Origin: an uncultured Lachnospiraceae bacterium
GTDB lineage: Bacteria > Bacillota > Clostridia > Lachnospirales > Lachnospiraceae
DNA length: 64,000 nucleotides
NCBI GenBank assembly: GCA_910578085.1
Contig: CAJTPM010000018.1
Span: forward strand, 1-64,000
Direction of reading: 5' to 3'
A program made the translations under genes and the position numbers. Positions 17,049 to 24,938 of the stretch are shown here, one piece after another. The notes beneath the pieces were generated by a model. It was not told where the DNA came from. It made no database searches and saw only the letters and a list, made by a program, of their open reading frames with translations. Numbering within the stretch: position 1 is the stretch's first letter; each line of letters begins with the position of its first letter.

Positions 17049-18091
17049 AATCAGAAATGATAAGACTTCTGCGGGAGAGCAGTGAATATCTGTCGGGGCA
17101 GGAGCTGTGCGACCGCTTTCAGGTATCCCGTACTGCTGTTTGGAAGGTCATCAATCAGCTCAAAGAAGAGGGCTATGTCATTGAGGCGAAGCAGAACAGA
17201 GGCTACAGGCTTCTCGAGAGCCCTGATACCATGGAAGCTTATGAGCTTATGAGCCGCATGGGTACAGAGTGGGCGGGACGGAAAGTCTTCTACAAAAAGG
17301 AGACCGGTTCCACCAACATAGACTGCAAGCAGCTTGCTGTGCAGGGAGAGCCTCACGGGACGTTGGCGGTAGCGGAGAGACAGGTGAGCGGAAGAGGCAG
17401 GCGTGGCAGAGGCTGGGAGTCGCCGGCGGGAGAGTCCATCTATATGTCTCTTCTGTGCAGACCTGATTTTTCACCAAAGAAGGCGCCGATGCTGACGCTT
17501 GTGATGGGCATTTCCGTGGCGGAGGCGGTGGAGAGATACACCGGACTTGCGGCGAAGATCAAATGGCCCAACGATATCGTGGTGAACGGCAGAAAGATCT
17601 GCGGGATACTGACAGAGATGGAGATGGGGTTAGAAACAAAGGAAATACAGTATCTGGTGATCGGCGTGGGTATCAATGTCAACAATGGTTTCACCGGAAT
17701 GCAGGAGACAGGAGACTGGAAACAGGCGCGCAGGGCGGCGTTTCCGGAGGAACTGCAGGGTAAGGCGACCAGTCTGTTTCTGGAGATGGAAAAGAGAGAG
17801 ACAAAGATTCTCCGCGCCCCCCTTGTGCAGTATGTGATGGAAGCCTTTGAGAAAAATTACGGGCTGTTTTTGCGGTCGCTTGATTTGTCTTTATTGAGGG
17901 AAAGCTATAATGGATATCTGGTCAACCGGAATGCGGTGGTAAAAGTGCTGGATCCCCAGGGAGAGTATACGGGGATCGCCAGAGAGATCGACGACGCGGG
18001 CGATCTGTTAGTGGAGACGGAGGATGGAACATTAAAGAAAGTATACTCGGGGGAGGTTTCCGTGCGGGGGATTTACGGGTATGCGCTGTGA
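17045..18091 (+). CDS. birA: biotin--protein ligase / biotin operon repressor
   Basis: Attaches biotin to carboxylase carrier domains and, through its N-terminal winged helix (residues 1-60; LSGQELCDRFQVSRTAVWKV), represses biotin genes. The ligase core shows VSGRGRRGRGWESPAGESIY (biotinyl-AMP loop) and KWPNDIVVNGRKICGILTE. The C-terminal SH3-like domain (about 275-348) has GEYTGIAREIDDAGDLLVET. At 348 residues it is the long, bifunctional form. Overlap with argF is 4 bp. The downstream small gene begins within 15 bp. Confidence 0.94.
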   Translation: MKSEMIRLLRESSEYLSGQELCDRFQVSRTAVWKVINQLKEEGYVIEAKQNRGYRLLESPDTMEAYELMSRMGTEWAGRKVFYKKETGSTNIDCKQLAVQGEPHGTLAVAERQVSGRGRRGRGWESPAGESIYMSLLCRPDFSPKKAPMLTLVMGISVAEAVERYTGLAAKIKWPNDIVVNGRKICGILTEMEMGLETKEIQYLVIGVGINVNNGFTGMQETGDWKQARRAAFPEELQGKATSLFLEMEKRETKILRAPLVQYVMEAFEKNYGLFLRSLDLSLLRESYNGYLVNRNAVVKVLDPQGEYTGIAREIDDAGDLLVETEDGTLKKVYSGEVSVRGIYGYAL

Positions 18092-18104
18092 CAGGGGGAG
18101 AGGA

Positions 18105-18467
18105 ATGATTAAGCAGCAGGAAGGGCGCATTGTGCTGTGCGGCGCCAGCAGCTATGAGCAGAAATATTATTTCAATAAATTATTTGAAAAGATTCCGCAG
18201 TCTGTTCAGGATGAGCTGCACATCATGTGTGTGCTGTTCACGGAGGAAGTGGGGGGCGTAATTACCTTTGTGTTTGAAGAGGATGGTAGCCTTTCTATTG
18301 AAACGGAGGCGGCAGAAGATGATTATATGTATGATGAGATATCAAGCGGGCTGCTTGTGAGCAAGATCCGCAATACAAGACAGGAACTGCTGGAATCACT
18401 GGATCTGTACTACAGGGTGTTTGTGAGGCATGAGGATATTTCGGCGCTGTTGACGGAAGAGGGATGA
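18105..18467 (+). CDS. conserved small protein of unknown function (DUF6145-like)
   Basis: 120 residues from the ATG at 18105, which has GGGGGAGAGGA upstream; an in-frame ATG at 18081 inside birA lacks a clear site. The N-terminal half, GRIVLCGASSYEQKYYFNKL, and the middle, ELHIMCVLFTEEVGGVITF, look like a small alpha/beta fold. There is no signal peptide, metal motif or membrane helix. I believe uncharacterised Lachnospiraceae homologues follow birA, but I could not check this. It ends right at the edge of a 180-bp palindromic element. Confidence 0.6.
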   Translation: MIKQQEGRIVLCGASSYEQKYYFNKLFEKIPQSVQDELHIMCVLFTEEVGGVITFVFEEDGSLSIETEAAEDDYMYDEISSGLLVSKIRNTRQELLESLDLYYRVFVRHEDISALLTEEG

Positions 18468-18468
18468 C

Positions 18469-18648
18469 TTCTTTGCTTGGGTGACGGACGCCGGGAGAAA
18501 AACAAAATTCTCCGTCGCCACGCTTGCGCTCCGTAAAAAGCGTAGCGGACACTAAGCTCGTGAACTACCTCGCTAAGTGCCGACGCTTTTTAAGGGGCTC
18601 CTTGAGAATTTTGTTTTTCTCCCGGCTGGGAGTCGGCTAAGCAAAGAA
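18469..18648. repeat. 180-bp near-palindromic (MITE-like) element
   Basis: The outer arms TTCTTTGCTT (18469-18478) and AAGCAAAGAA (18639-18648) are perfect complements. A perfect 23-bp inverted repeat lies at 18490-18512 and 18604-18626. An inner one, AAAAAGCGT (18535-18543) and ACGCTTTTT (18583-18591), surrounds a further imperfect pair, CACTAAGC and GCTAAGTG. It encodes no protein and no transposase. It starts 2 bp after a stop codon and ends 18 bp before the dusB start. It could be a non-autonomous mobile element or a long RNA hairpin. Confidence 0.75.
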
Positions 18649-18665
18649 AAGAAAGGAATGGACGC

Positions 18666-19637
18666 ATGAGCAGTCTTACAATTGGAAATGTGACGTTAAG
18701 TAATAATGTGATTCTGGCTCCCATGGCAGGTGTGACGGACCTGCCTTTTCGTTTGCTGTGCAAAGAGCAGGGGGCGGGACTGGTGTGTATGGAGATGATC
18801 AGCGCGAAGGCCGTTTTGTATCATAACAGGAATACGGAGGAACTGATGCGGATCCTGCCGGAGGAGAGGCCGGTCAGTTTACAGCTGTTCGGCTCGGATC
18901 CGGAGATCATGGGGGAGATCGCGGCGCAGATACGGGAGAGGCCTTTTGATATACTGGATATCAATATGGGATGCCCTGTGCCGAAGGTGGTGAATAACGG
19001 CGAGGGATCGGCGCTGATGAAGAATCCGAAACTGGCGGAGGCGATTATCCGAGCTGTCGTGGGTGCGTCCGAAAAGCCTGTTACGGTGAAGATACGAAAA
19101 GGTTTTGATGCAGAGCATGTGAATGCGGTGGAAATCGCGAAACGCGCTGAGGATGCAGGCGCCGCGGCTGTTGCTGTCCATGGCAGAACAAGGGAACAGT
19201 TTTATGCCGGAGAAGCCGACTGGGAGATTATTGCAAGGGTAAAAGAGGGGGTATCCATACCGGTGATCGGGAATGGGGACGTGAAGGACGCAGGGAGCGC
19301 GGTACGGCTGCTTGCGGAAACCGGCTGCGATGGTGTGATGGTGGGGAGAGCGGCAAGGGGAAACCCCTGGATATTCCGGGAAATCACCGCTTATCTGGAG
19401 AACGGTGAGAAACAGACGCCGCCCACAGCCCGGGAAAAGTGCGACTGTATTTTGAAGCATGCCGGGCTGATGCGTGAGGTTAAGGGGGAGTATACGGCAG
19501 TCAGAGAGATGCGCAAGCATGTTTCCTGGTATACTTTCGGGTATCCGAACTCGGCGAAACTGCGGGGAAAGATCAATACGGCGGAGAGCATGGAGGAGCT
19601 GGAGCGTCTCGTGCGGGAGATATTCGGAGAGGAGTGA
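18666..19637 (+). CDS. dusB: tRNA-dihydrouridine synthase (DusB type)
   Basis: FMN-dependent reduction of tRNA uridines to dihydrouridine. TIM barrel start APMAGVTDLPFRLLCKEQG near residues 18-36, catalytic Cys in DINMGCPVPKVVNNGEGSAL (about 98-117), FMN-binding VKIRKGFD, VHGRTREQFYAG and IGNGDVKDAGS, then MVGRAARGNPWIF. A helical C-terminal domain follows. Length 323 residues is right. GAAAGGAATGGACGC is a modest ribosome binding site. The upstream 180-bp palindrome would lie in its leader, so expression could depend on that hairpin. Confidence 0.93.
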   Translation: MSSLTIGNVTLSNNVILAPMAGVTDLPFRLLCKEQGAGLVCMEMISAKAVLYHNRNTEELMRILPEERPVSLQLFGSDPEIMGEIAAQIRERPFDILDINMGCPVPKVVNNGEGSALMKNPKLAEAIIRAVVGASEKPVTVKIRKGFDAEHVNAVEIAKRAEDAGAAAVAVHGRTREQFYAGEADWEIIARVKEGVSIPVIGNGDVKDAGSAVRLLAETGCDGVMVGRAARGNPWIFREITAYLENGEKQTPPTAREKCDCILKHAGLMREVKGEYTAVREMRKHVSWYTFGYPNSAKLRGKINTAESMEELERLVREIFGEE

Positions 19638-19739
19638 GGGGAAGCGGCAGACGGGAGATATTCGGCGGGAAGTAAGGCAGGCAGCAGGCAGGAAATAATC
19701 GGAATAACAGGAAAATTTTCCCATGCTGCGGCATATATT

Positions 19740-20627
19740 ATGTTGACAAGCCGTAAAACCGGAGTGATATTTGTGGGATATCGAGTACTGTATCTTTATA
19801 AGAAAGAAAACACATTTTACAGAGAAAAAGATGGGGGGAATATTTCGTTTGCGGAGAAGGAACTGGGCGGAGAAGAGGATCCTGTTCTGAGAGCATTTTA
19901 TTGCGGTGTGCCGGAATACTACGGCAAACAGAGGCGGTATTTCGGGCATAAAAAGAGCGGAAACATTTTTCGGGGATGGGGAAAGCAAAGAAAATCAAAG
20001 GATCAGGTGGCGCCGGATCATCGGGTGTCCCGGAAGGATTTTATGATTCCCTGGAATTTCGGACAGCTCCTGCGGCTTTTACAGAACTGTTGCGAGTATG
20101 TCTCGGCAGACGCCTGTTATCTGGAAGCGCAGTTTGAAAAGGAGCTTGTGGAGGGCGGATTTGGCTTTATGCCGGGCAGACAGCGGATGTGCGGCGAGTT
20201 GATCAAAAGAACATCCGGGCAGTTTCGCGGCATCGACGGCATCCTGTATCTGGGCGAGGCGTCTGAGAACAGGGAGGAGGAGCTGCCGCTTCCGGAAGAG
20301 CTGCTTCGAAAGCTGCGTTATTTTTTTTATCTGGGAGAGAAATCGGAACAGTATGATATACTGGAAGGAAATCTTTGGCAGGAGTACGGTATGCCGGTGC
20401 TTTCGATCAGAAAGGCAGAGGAACTTGTGACCTGCCAGATCAGGCGTCTGCTTGTGCTCGACGACAGACAGGAAGGCAGTGCGGACTTGGGGATGCTGCC
20501 GGGAGGGTGCGTATATCTGGATCTGTGGTCCGATGAAGATAGACGGGAGCAGATCACGAAAAACCGGGCGGATATCAAATATATATCGGAGTATCAGTAT
20601 TTGCGCCGGAATCTTGACACACGATAA
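19740..20627 (+). CDS. unknown protein
   Basis: Up to 295 residues, unrecognised. A GTG at 19773 with GGAGTG 8 nt upstream would give a 284-residue protein starting VGYRVLYLYKKENTFYREKD and is a better-supported start than the ATG at 19740. It is rich in charged and aromatic residues, has no membrane helix or signal peptide, and no known catalytic motif that I can see. The C-terminal half contains YLGEASENREEELPLPEEL and LRKLRYFFYLGEKSEQYDIL, suggesting a soluble alpha/beta protein. It lies 100 bp after dusB; the duplicated hairpin unit starts 49 bp after its stop. Confidence 0.6.
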   Translation: MLTSRKTGVIFVGYRVLYLYKKENTFYREKDGGNISFAEKELGGEEDPVLRAFYCGVPEYYGKQRRYFGHKKSGNIFRGWGKQRKSKDQVAPDHRVSRKDFMIPWNFGQLLRLLQNCCEYVSADACYLEAQFEKELVEGGFGFMPGRQRMCGELIKRTSGQFRGIDGILYLGEASENREEELPLPEELLRKLRYFFYLGEKSEQYDILEGNLWQEYGMPVLSIRKAEELVTCQIRRLLVLDDRQEGSADLGMLPGGCVYLDLWSDEDRREQITKNRADIKYISEYQYLRRNLDTR

Positions 20628-20676
20628 GAAAATCGGTATAATGTGCGCGAAGGCAATGAGCAGTGCCAAAAAAGAC

Positions 20677-20769
20677 GAATATAAATTTTCGTCATGCTTG
20701 CATGTAAGAAAATTTATATTTGGCTTTTTTGATAGGGCTGCGTTTTACAGCAGGCCTTGCGAAGCCCGC
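20677..20769 (+). repeat. 93-nt hairpin repeat, copy 1
   Basis: Two hairpins: AATATAAATTTTC paired with GAAAATTTATATT around an inner CATGC-TT-GCATG stem, then GGGCT...AGCCC closing a loop with a CAGCAGGCC stretch. Repeated 150 bp downstream with two differences. Confidence 0.75.
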
Positions 20770-20826
20770 GAATGAGGAAAATCGAAGATTTTCCGAATTT
20801 GCACTGCGGGAGAGAGGCAAAAAAAT

Positions 20827-20919
20827 GAATATAAATTTTCGTCATGCTTGCATGTAAGAAAATTTGTGTTTGGCTTTTTTGATAGGGCTGCGTTTTACAG
20901 CAGGCCTTGCGAAGCCCGC
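20827..20919 (+). repeat. 93-nt hairpin repeat, copy 2
   Basis: Identical to 20677-20769 except A to G at 20866 and 20868. Both changes lie in the right arm of the first hairpin and turn A-U pairs into G-U pairs, so the RNA stem is kept while the DNA palindrome is weakened. Confidence 0.75.
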
Positions 20920-20968
20920 AAATTTTGTACTACGGATGTCAGAGGAATCGGAAAGGGAGAAGTGGACA

Positions 20969-21454
20969 ATGGAAGGAAAGAAATACATTCTTACTGCGGA
21001 AGGGTTAAAGAAATACGAAGACGAACTGTATTATCTGAAAAATGAGAGATACAAAGAGATTACACAGGCGATCAAGGAGGCCCGCGCCCAGGGTGACCTG
21101 TCGGAGAACGCCGAGTATCAGGCGGCGAAGGAGGAGCAGAGACAGGTGGACGCCCGCATTGAGGAGCTGGAGGAAATGCTGACCAATGTGGAAGTTGTGG
21201 ACGAGAGCGAGGACAATTCCGTTGTCCGCATCGGCAGCATGGTTCGCATTAAGGATCTGGAATTTGATGAGGAGTTGAATTATCAGATCGTCGGCGGCAG
21301 CGAGGCGAACACAGATGAAAATATGATTTCCAACGAGAGCCCTCTCGGTCAGGCCCTGATCGGTTCCGTGGAGGGGGATATTGTCAATGTACAGGCGCCC
21401 ATAGGGGAGATCCGGTATCAGGTTTTGGAGATCGGTAAGAGAGAGAGGAACTAA
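20969..21454 (+). CDS. greA: transcription elongation factor GreA
   Basis: Stimulates transcript cleavage by stalled RNA polymerase. The 161-residue protein has the N-terminal coiled coil with the acidic tip (AEGLKKYEDELYYLKNERYK; QGDLSENAEYQAAKEEQRQV near residues 38-57) and the C-terminal FKBP-like domain (SMVRIKDLEFDEELNYQIVG; SPLGQALIGSVEGDIV). The ATG at 20969 has AGGGAGAAG before it and gives the normal family start; an in-frame ATG at 20936 would add 11 atypical residues. lysS begins 1 bp after the stop, a pairing common in Firmicutes. Confidence 0.95.
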   Translation: MEGKKYILTAEGLKKYEDELYYLKNERYKEITQAIKEARAQGDLSENAEYQAAKEEQRQVDARIEELEEMLTNVEVVDESEDNSVVRIGSMVRIKDLEFDEELNYQIVGGSEANTDENMISNESPLGQALIGSVEGDIVNVQAPIGEIRYQVLEIGKRERN

Positions 21455-21455
21455 C

Positions 21456-23708
21456 GTGGCAGACACACAGAATCAGAGCAAAGAACAGCAGGATTTAGGC
21501 CAGCTGTTAAAAATAAGAAGAGAAAAGCTGTCCGCGCTGCAGGAGGCAGGCAAAGATCCCTTCCGGATCACAAAGTACGATGTGACGCATCACAGCGAGG
21601 AGATCAGGGAACAGTTTGCGACACTGGAAAACGCTCATGTGTCCGTTGCAGGGCGGCTGATGAGCAAGCGTATCATGGGAAAGGCATCCTTTTGCCATGT
21701 ACAGGATTTAGAAGGCATGATACAGTGCTATGTGGCCAGAGACAGCATTGGCGAGGAAGCTTACGCTGACTTTAAAAAGTATGATATCGGCGATCTGGTG
21801 GGGATAGAAGGCTTTGTTTTTCGGACAAAGACCGGCGAGATATCCATTCATGCCGAGAAAGTGACACTGCTGTCAAAATCATTGCAGATCCTGCCGGAAA
21901 AATGGCATGGACTGACCAACACGGACATCAGATACCGCCAGAGATATACGGATCTGATTATGAACGAAGATGTGAGAAAGATTTTTGTGGCGCGTTCCAG
22001 GATTATCAGCTCTATTCGCCGTTATCTGGATGGCCAGGGCTTTCTGGAGGTGGAGACGCCGATGCTTGTGAGCAATGCCGGCGGCGCCGCTGCAAGACCT
22101 TTTGAGACACATTATAACGCCTTAAACGAGGACGTAAAGCTGCGTATCTCGCTGGAATTATATTTGAAGAGACTGATTGTAGGCGGCATGGAGCGCGTGT
22201 ACGAGATCGGGCGGGTGTTCCGCAACGAAGGTCTGGATACAAGACACAATCCCGAGTTTACGCTGATGGAGCTCTATCAGGCATATACGGATTACAACGG
22301 GATGATGGATCTGACGGAAAATATGTTCCGCCATGTGGCAAAAGAAGTGTGCGGGACGACGACTGTACCCTATGGTGAGGAGATGATCGATCTCGGAAAG
22401 CCTTTCGAGCGGATTACCATGGTGGAAGCGGTGAAGAAATACACTGGCATAGACTTTGATGAGGTGCCGGATACGGAGGCTGCAAAGAAGCTGGCGGATG
22501 AAAAAGAGGTGCACTACGAAGACCGTCATGTGAAGGGCGATATTCTGAATCTGTTTTTCGAGGAGTTTGTAGAGGAACATCTGATCCAGCCTGTCTTTGT
22601 GATGGATCATCCGGTGGAGGTTTCTCCGTTAACCAAGAGAAAACCGGACAAGCCGGACTATGTGGAACGTTTTGAGCTGTTTATCTACGGCAGAGAGATG
22701 TGTAACGCCTATTCGGAGCTTAACGATCCCATCGATCAGCGGGAGCGTTTCAAGGCGCAGGAGGCGGCCCTTGCGGCAGGCGATGAGGAAGCCAACACGA
22801 CAGACGAGGACTTCATGAATGCCCTGGAAATCGGCATGCCGCCCACGGGAGGGATCGGATACGGCATTGACAGGCTGGTGATGCTTTTGACGAATCAGCC
22901 GGCAATCAGGGATGTTTTACTGTTCCCGACCATGAAGAGCCTGAAGAAGTCTTCCGGCAGCCGGGAGAGAAACGGGAAGGAGCCTGCCGGAACGACAGCG
23001 AAAAGCGGCAGCCGGGAGAACAGCGAAGCGGCCACAGAAAGCGGCAGCTGGGATAGCGGCGAAGCGGCAGCGGAAAGCAGCAGGAAGGATCCCGCCGGAA
23101 ATGTAACGGGAAGCGGAGACCGGAAGAAGAGCAGTATCTCCCGCGGGCAGGCGTTAGAGCTGTTAAAGAAATACAATAAGGAACCGTTCCATATCCAGCA
23201 CGCGCTGACTGTGGAGGGTGTGATGCGATGGTTTGCGAAGGAGTTTGGTTACGGGGAGGAAGAAGAATTCTGGGGAATCACCGGGCTGCTCCACGACATC
23301 GATTTTGAGCTCTACCCGGAGGAACACTGCAAAAAAGCGCCGGAACTTCTGCGTGAGGCAGGCGTGGGCGAGGACATGATTTATGCGGTCTGCTCCCACG
23401 GGTACGGACTGTGCAGTGAGGAGGAGCCGAAGCTTGAGATGGAGAAAGTGCTGTTTGCAACAGATGAGCTGACCGGTTTAATCTGGTCCTGCGCGCTGAT
23501 GCGTCCGTCGAAGAGCACCTCTGATCTGGAAGTGAAGAGCCTGAAAAAGAAATTTAAGGATAAGAAATTTGCGGCGGGCTGTTCCAGAGAAGTGATTGCC
23601 AAAGGAGCTGAACGGCTGGGCTGGGAACTGGACGAACTTTTTGAGAAGACGATTCTGGCGATGCGCAGCTGTGAGATGGCTGTGGCGGAAGCAATGAAGG
23701 GGAACTGA
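21456..23708 (+). CDS. lysS: lysyl-tRNA synthetase fused to an HD-domain hydrolase
   Basis: Class II LysRS charges tRNA-Lys. Residues 1-490 are a complete enzyme: OB-fold (VSVAGRLMSKRIMGKASFCH), motif 2 (RVFRNEGLDTRHNPEFTLME) and motif 3 (GIGYGIDRLVMLLTNQPAIR). After MKSLKK comes a Ser/Gly/Glu/Arg-rich linker (about 497-560) with imperfect repeats of SGSREN and SEAATESGS type. Residues 560-750 form a complete HD hydrolase: HIQHALTVEGVM, LLHDIDF, VCSHGYG and FATDELTGLI. Usual bacterial LysRS stops near 500, so the extra 250 residues are unusual. The start is GTG, 1 bp after greA, with AGAGAGGAA upstream. The HD partner may act on nucleotides or phosphate esters; that is unknown. Confidence 0.93.
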   Translation: MADTQNQSKEQQDLGQLLKIRREKLSALQEAGKDPFRITKYDVTHHSEEIREQFATLENAHVSVAGRLMSKRIMGKASFCHVQDLEGMIQCYVARDSIGEEAYADFKKYDIGDLVGIEGFVFRTKTGEISIHAEKVTLLSKSLQILPEKWHGLTNTDIRYRQRYTDLIMNEDVRKIFVARSRIISSIRRYLDGQGFLEVETPMLVSNAGGAAARPFETHYNALNEDVKLRISLELYLKRLIVGGMERVYEIGRVFRNEGLDTRHNPEFTLMELYQAYTDYNGMMDLTENMFRHVAKEVCGTTTVPYGEEMIDLGKPFERITMVEAVKKYTGIDFDEVPDTEAAKKLADEKEVHYEDRHVKGDILNLFFEEFVEEHLIQPVFVMDHPVEVSPLTKRKPDKPDYVERFELFIYGREMCNAYSELNDPIDQRERFKAQEAALAAGDEEANTTDEDFMNALEIGMPPTGGIGYGIDRLVMLLTNQPAIRDVLLFPTMKSLKKSSGSRERNGKEPAGTTAKSGSRENSEAATESGSWDSGEAAAESSRKDPAGNVTGSGDRKKSSISRGQALELLKKYNKEPFHIQHALTVEGVMRWFAKEFGYGEEEEFWGITGLLHDIDFELYPEEHCKKAPELLREAGVGEDMIYAVCSHGYGLCSEEEPKLEMEKVLFATDELTGLIWSCALMRPSKSTSDLEVKSLKKKFKDKKFAAGCSREVIAKGAERLGWELDELFEKTILAMRSCEMAVAEAMKGN

Positions 23709-23840
23709 CTGGCAGAATATATACTCATGAGCGAAAACATTGCCATTCTGAATAAAGTAACTGTTATTTTTATCCATTCTGAAATAATGCCCTTTTTCGG
23801 GAAGCGCATAGGCCTCCATGTGTAATTTTCCGGATTGCAA

Positions 23841-23883
23841 TTGACAAAAACTGACAATGCCATTATAATTAGAATAATTCTAA
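23841..23883 (+). promoter_or_regulatory. perR promoter with overlapping PerR/Fur box
   Basis: TTGACA (23841-23846), 17 nt, TATAAT (23864-23869): a consensus promoter. TTAGAATAATTCTAA (23869-23883) is a perfect 7-1-7 palindrome, close to the PerR box TTATAATNATTATAA, and begins at the last base of the -10 box. Binding there would block transcription, so perR should repress itself. Confidence 0.85.
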
Positions 23884-23901
23884 AATAAGGGCGGTGAGAA
23901 G

Positions 23902-24264
23902 GTGACCAGATATGCAAGACAGATATTGGATCTGATCAATCAGTCGAAAGAGCATATGACGGCGGAACAGCTTTTTTTAGAACTGAAAAAAACAGAGCCC
24001 GGAGTTGTTCAGGCGACCGTATACAATAATCTGAACACACTGTGTCAGGGGGGACTGATACGAAAAATTTCGATCGAGGGGGCCACTGACCGCTATGATA
24101 AGATCGTGAGGCATGACCATCTTGTGTGTAAAAGGTGCGGCGTGCTATCGGATATCAGTTTCAGGGATCTGACAAAGGATCTGGAAAAGCAGTTCGGCGG
24201 GGAGATCGTATCTTATGATCTGAAAGTATTTTATCTCTGTCCGAAGTGCAGAGAAGAAAAATAG
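23902..24264 (+). CDS. perR: Fur-family peroxide-response repressor (PerR-like)
   Basis: 120 residues. Winged helix in residues 1-75 (ARQILDLINQSKEHMTAEQL; VVQATVYNNLNTLCQGGLIR), then the metal-sensing domain. Two CxxC pairs are visible, LVCKRCGVL near residue 76 and YLCPKCREE near the C-terminus, the structural zinc site. RHDHLVC supplies His ligands for the regulatory metal. PerR senses peroxide by iron-catalysed His oxidation; choosing PerR over Fur or Zur rests on the box upstream and the rubrerythrin gene 12 bp downstream. The start is GTG after AAGGGCGGTGAGAAG. Confidence 0.88.
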   Translation: MTRYARQILDLINQSKEHMTAEQLFLELKKTEPGVVQATVYNNLNTLCQGGLIRKISIEGATDRYDKIVRHDHLVCKRCGVLSDISFRDLTKDLEKQFGGEIVSYDLKVFYLCPKCREEK

Positions 24265-24276
24265 GAGGAAAAGAAC

Positions 24277-24819
24277 ATGGGAATAACAAAATATGCGGGA
24301 ACGCAGACGGAGAAAAATCTGGAGGCGGCGTTTGCCGGGGAATCACAGGCGAGAAATAAGTATACTTATTTCGCATCGGTGGCGAAGAAGGAGGGGTATG
24401 AGCAGATCTCCGCGCTGTTTTTAAAGACGGCGGACAACGAGAAAGAACATGCAAAGATGTGGTTCAAGGAGTTAAGCGGGATCGGTGATACGAAGGCAAA
24501 TCTTGGGGCGGCTGCGGACGGAGAGAACTACGAGTGGACAGATATGTACGAGAATTTTGCGAAGACTGCGGAGGAGGAAGGCTTCCCGGAGCTGGCGGCA
24601 AAATTCAGGCTTGTGGGAGAAATTGAAAAGCACCATGAAGAAAGATATCGGGCTCTGCTTAAAAATGTGGAGACAGCAGCAGTGTTTGAGAAGAGTGAAG
24701 TGAAGGTGTGGGAGTGCCGCAACTGCGGACATATTGTCGTGGGAACAAAGGCGCCTGAAGTATGTCCTGCCTGCAATCATCCTCAGAGTTACTTTGAGGT
24801 GCACGCGGAGAACTATTGA
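24277..24819 (+). CDS. rbr: rubrerythrin
   Basis: Non-haem iron protein that reduces hydrogen peroxide in anaerobes. The four-helix di-iron domain (residues 1-140) carries ESQARNKYTYFA, ADNEKEHAKMWF and GEIEKHHEERYR ligand motifs. The C-terminal rubredoxin-like domain has WECRNCGH and EVCPACNHPQSYF, two CxxC knuckles. 180 residues is normal. GGAGGAAAAGAAC precedes the ATG. It is the second gene of the perR operon, so peroxide should induce it through loss of PerR binding at 23869-23883. A strong terminator follows. Confidence 0.95.
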   Translation: MGITKYAGTQTEKNLEAAFAGESQARNKYTYFASVAKKEGYEQISALFLKTADNEKEHAKMWFKELSGIGDTKANLGAAADGENYEWTDMYENFAKTAEEEGFPELAAKFRLVGEIEKHHEERYRALLKNVETAAVFEKSEVKVWECRNCGHIVVGTKAPEVCPACNHPQSYFEVHAENY

Positions 24820-24842
24820 TTCCCGTAAGAACCCATAAAATG

Positions 24843-24883
24843 AAAACTGCTGCAATTTCCGATTCGGGAATTGCAGCAGTTTT
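24843..24883. terminator. bidirectional intrinsic terminator
   Basis: AAAACTGCTGCAATT (24843-24857) and AATTGCAGCAGTTTT (24869-24883) are perfect 15-bp complements. A and T runs at the ends allow it to serve both rubrerythrin and the minus-strand lipoprotein gene. Confidence 0.85.
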
Positions 24884-24938
24884 AGCTTAAGAACAGACCA
24901 GCGCAAGGCGAGGAGCGTTGGTCTGTATTTGTGTATTT

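Larger units (their letters stand above)
20628..20968. other. 341-bp intergenic region before greA filled by palindromic repeats
   Basis: Holds two copies of the 93-nt unit (20677-20769 and 20827-20919) separated by 57 bp with a third palindrome (20776-20794). Short open frames across each copy yield the same peptide core (HVRKFIFGFFDRAAFYSRPC), but this follows from the repeat and there is no independent coding signal. Upstream TTGACA at 20613-20618 with TATAAT at 20636-20641 (17-nt spacer) is a likely promoter for greA, so the repeats would be transcribed in its leader. Confidence 0.6.

Noticed and set aside
20677..20919. CRISPR array
   Set aside because: Only two units, 93 nt long with internal hairpins and a 57-bp spacer; no cas genes.
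20848..21045. Short frame starting in repeat copy 2 and overlapping greA
   Set aside because: It repeats the peptide of copy 1 because the DNA is duplicated and then reads greA out of frame; no ribosome binding site.
22012..22242. Antisense open frame in lysS
   Set aside because: Arg/Pro-rich translation typical of the reverse of a coding strand; no supporting site.
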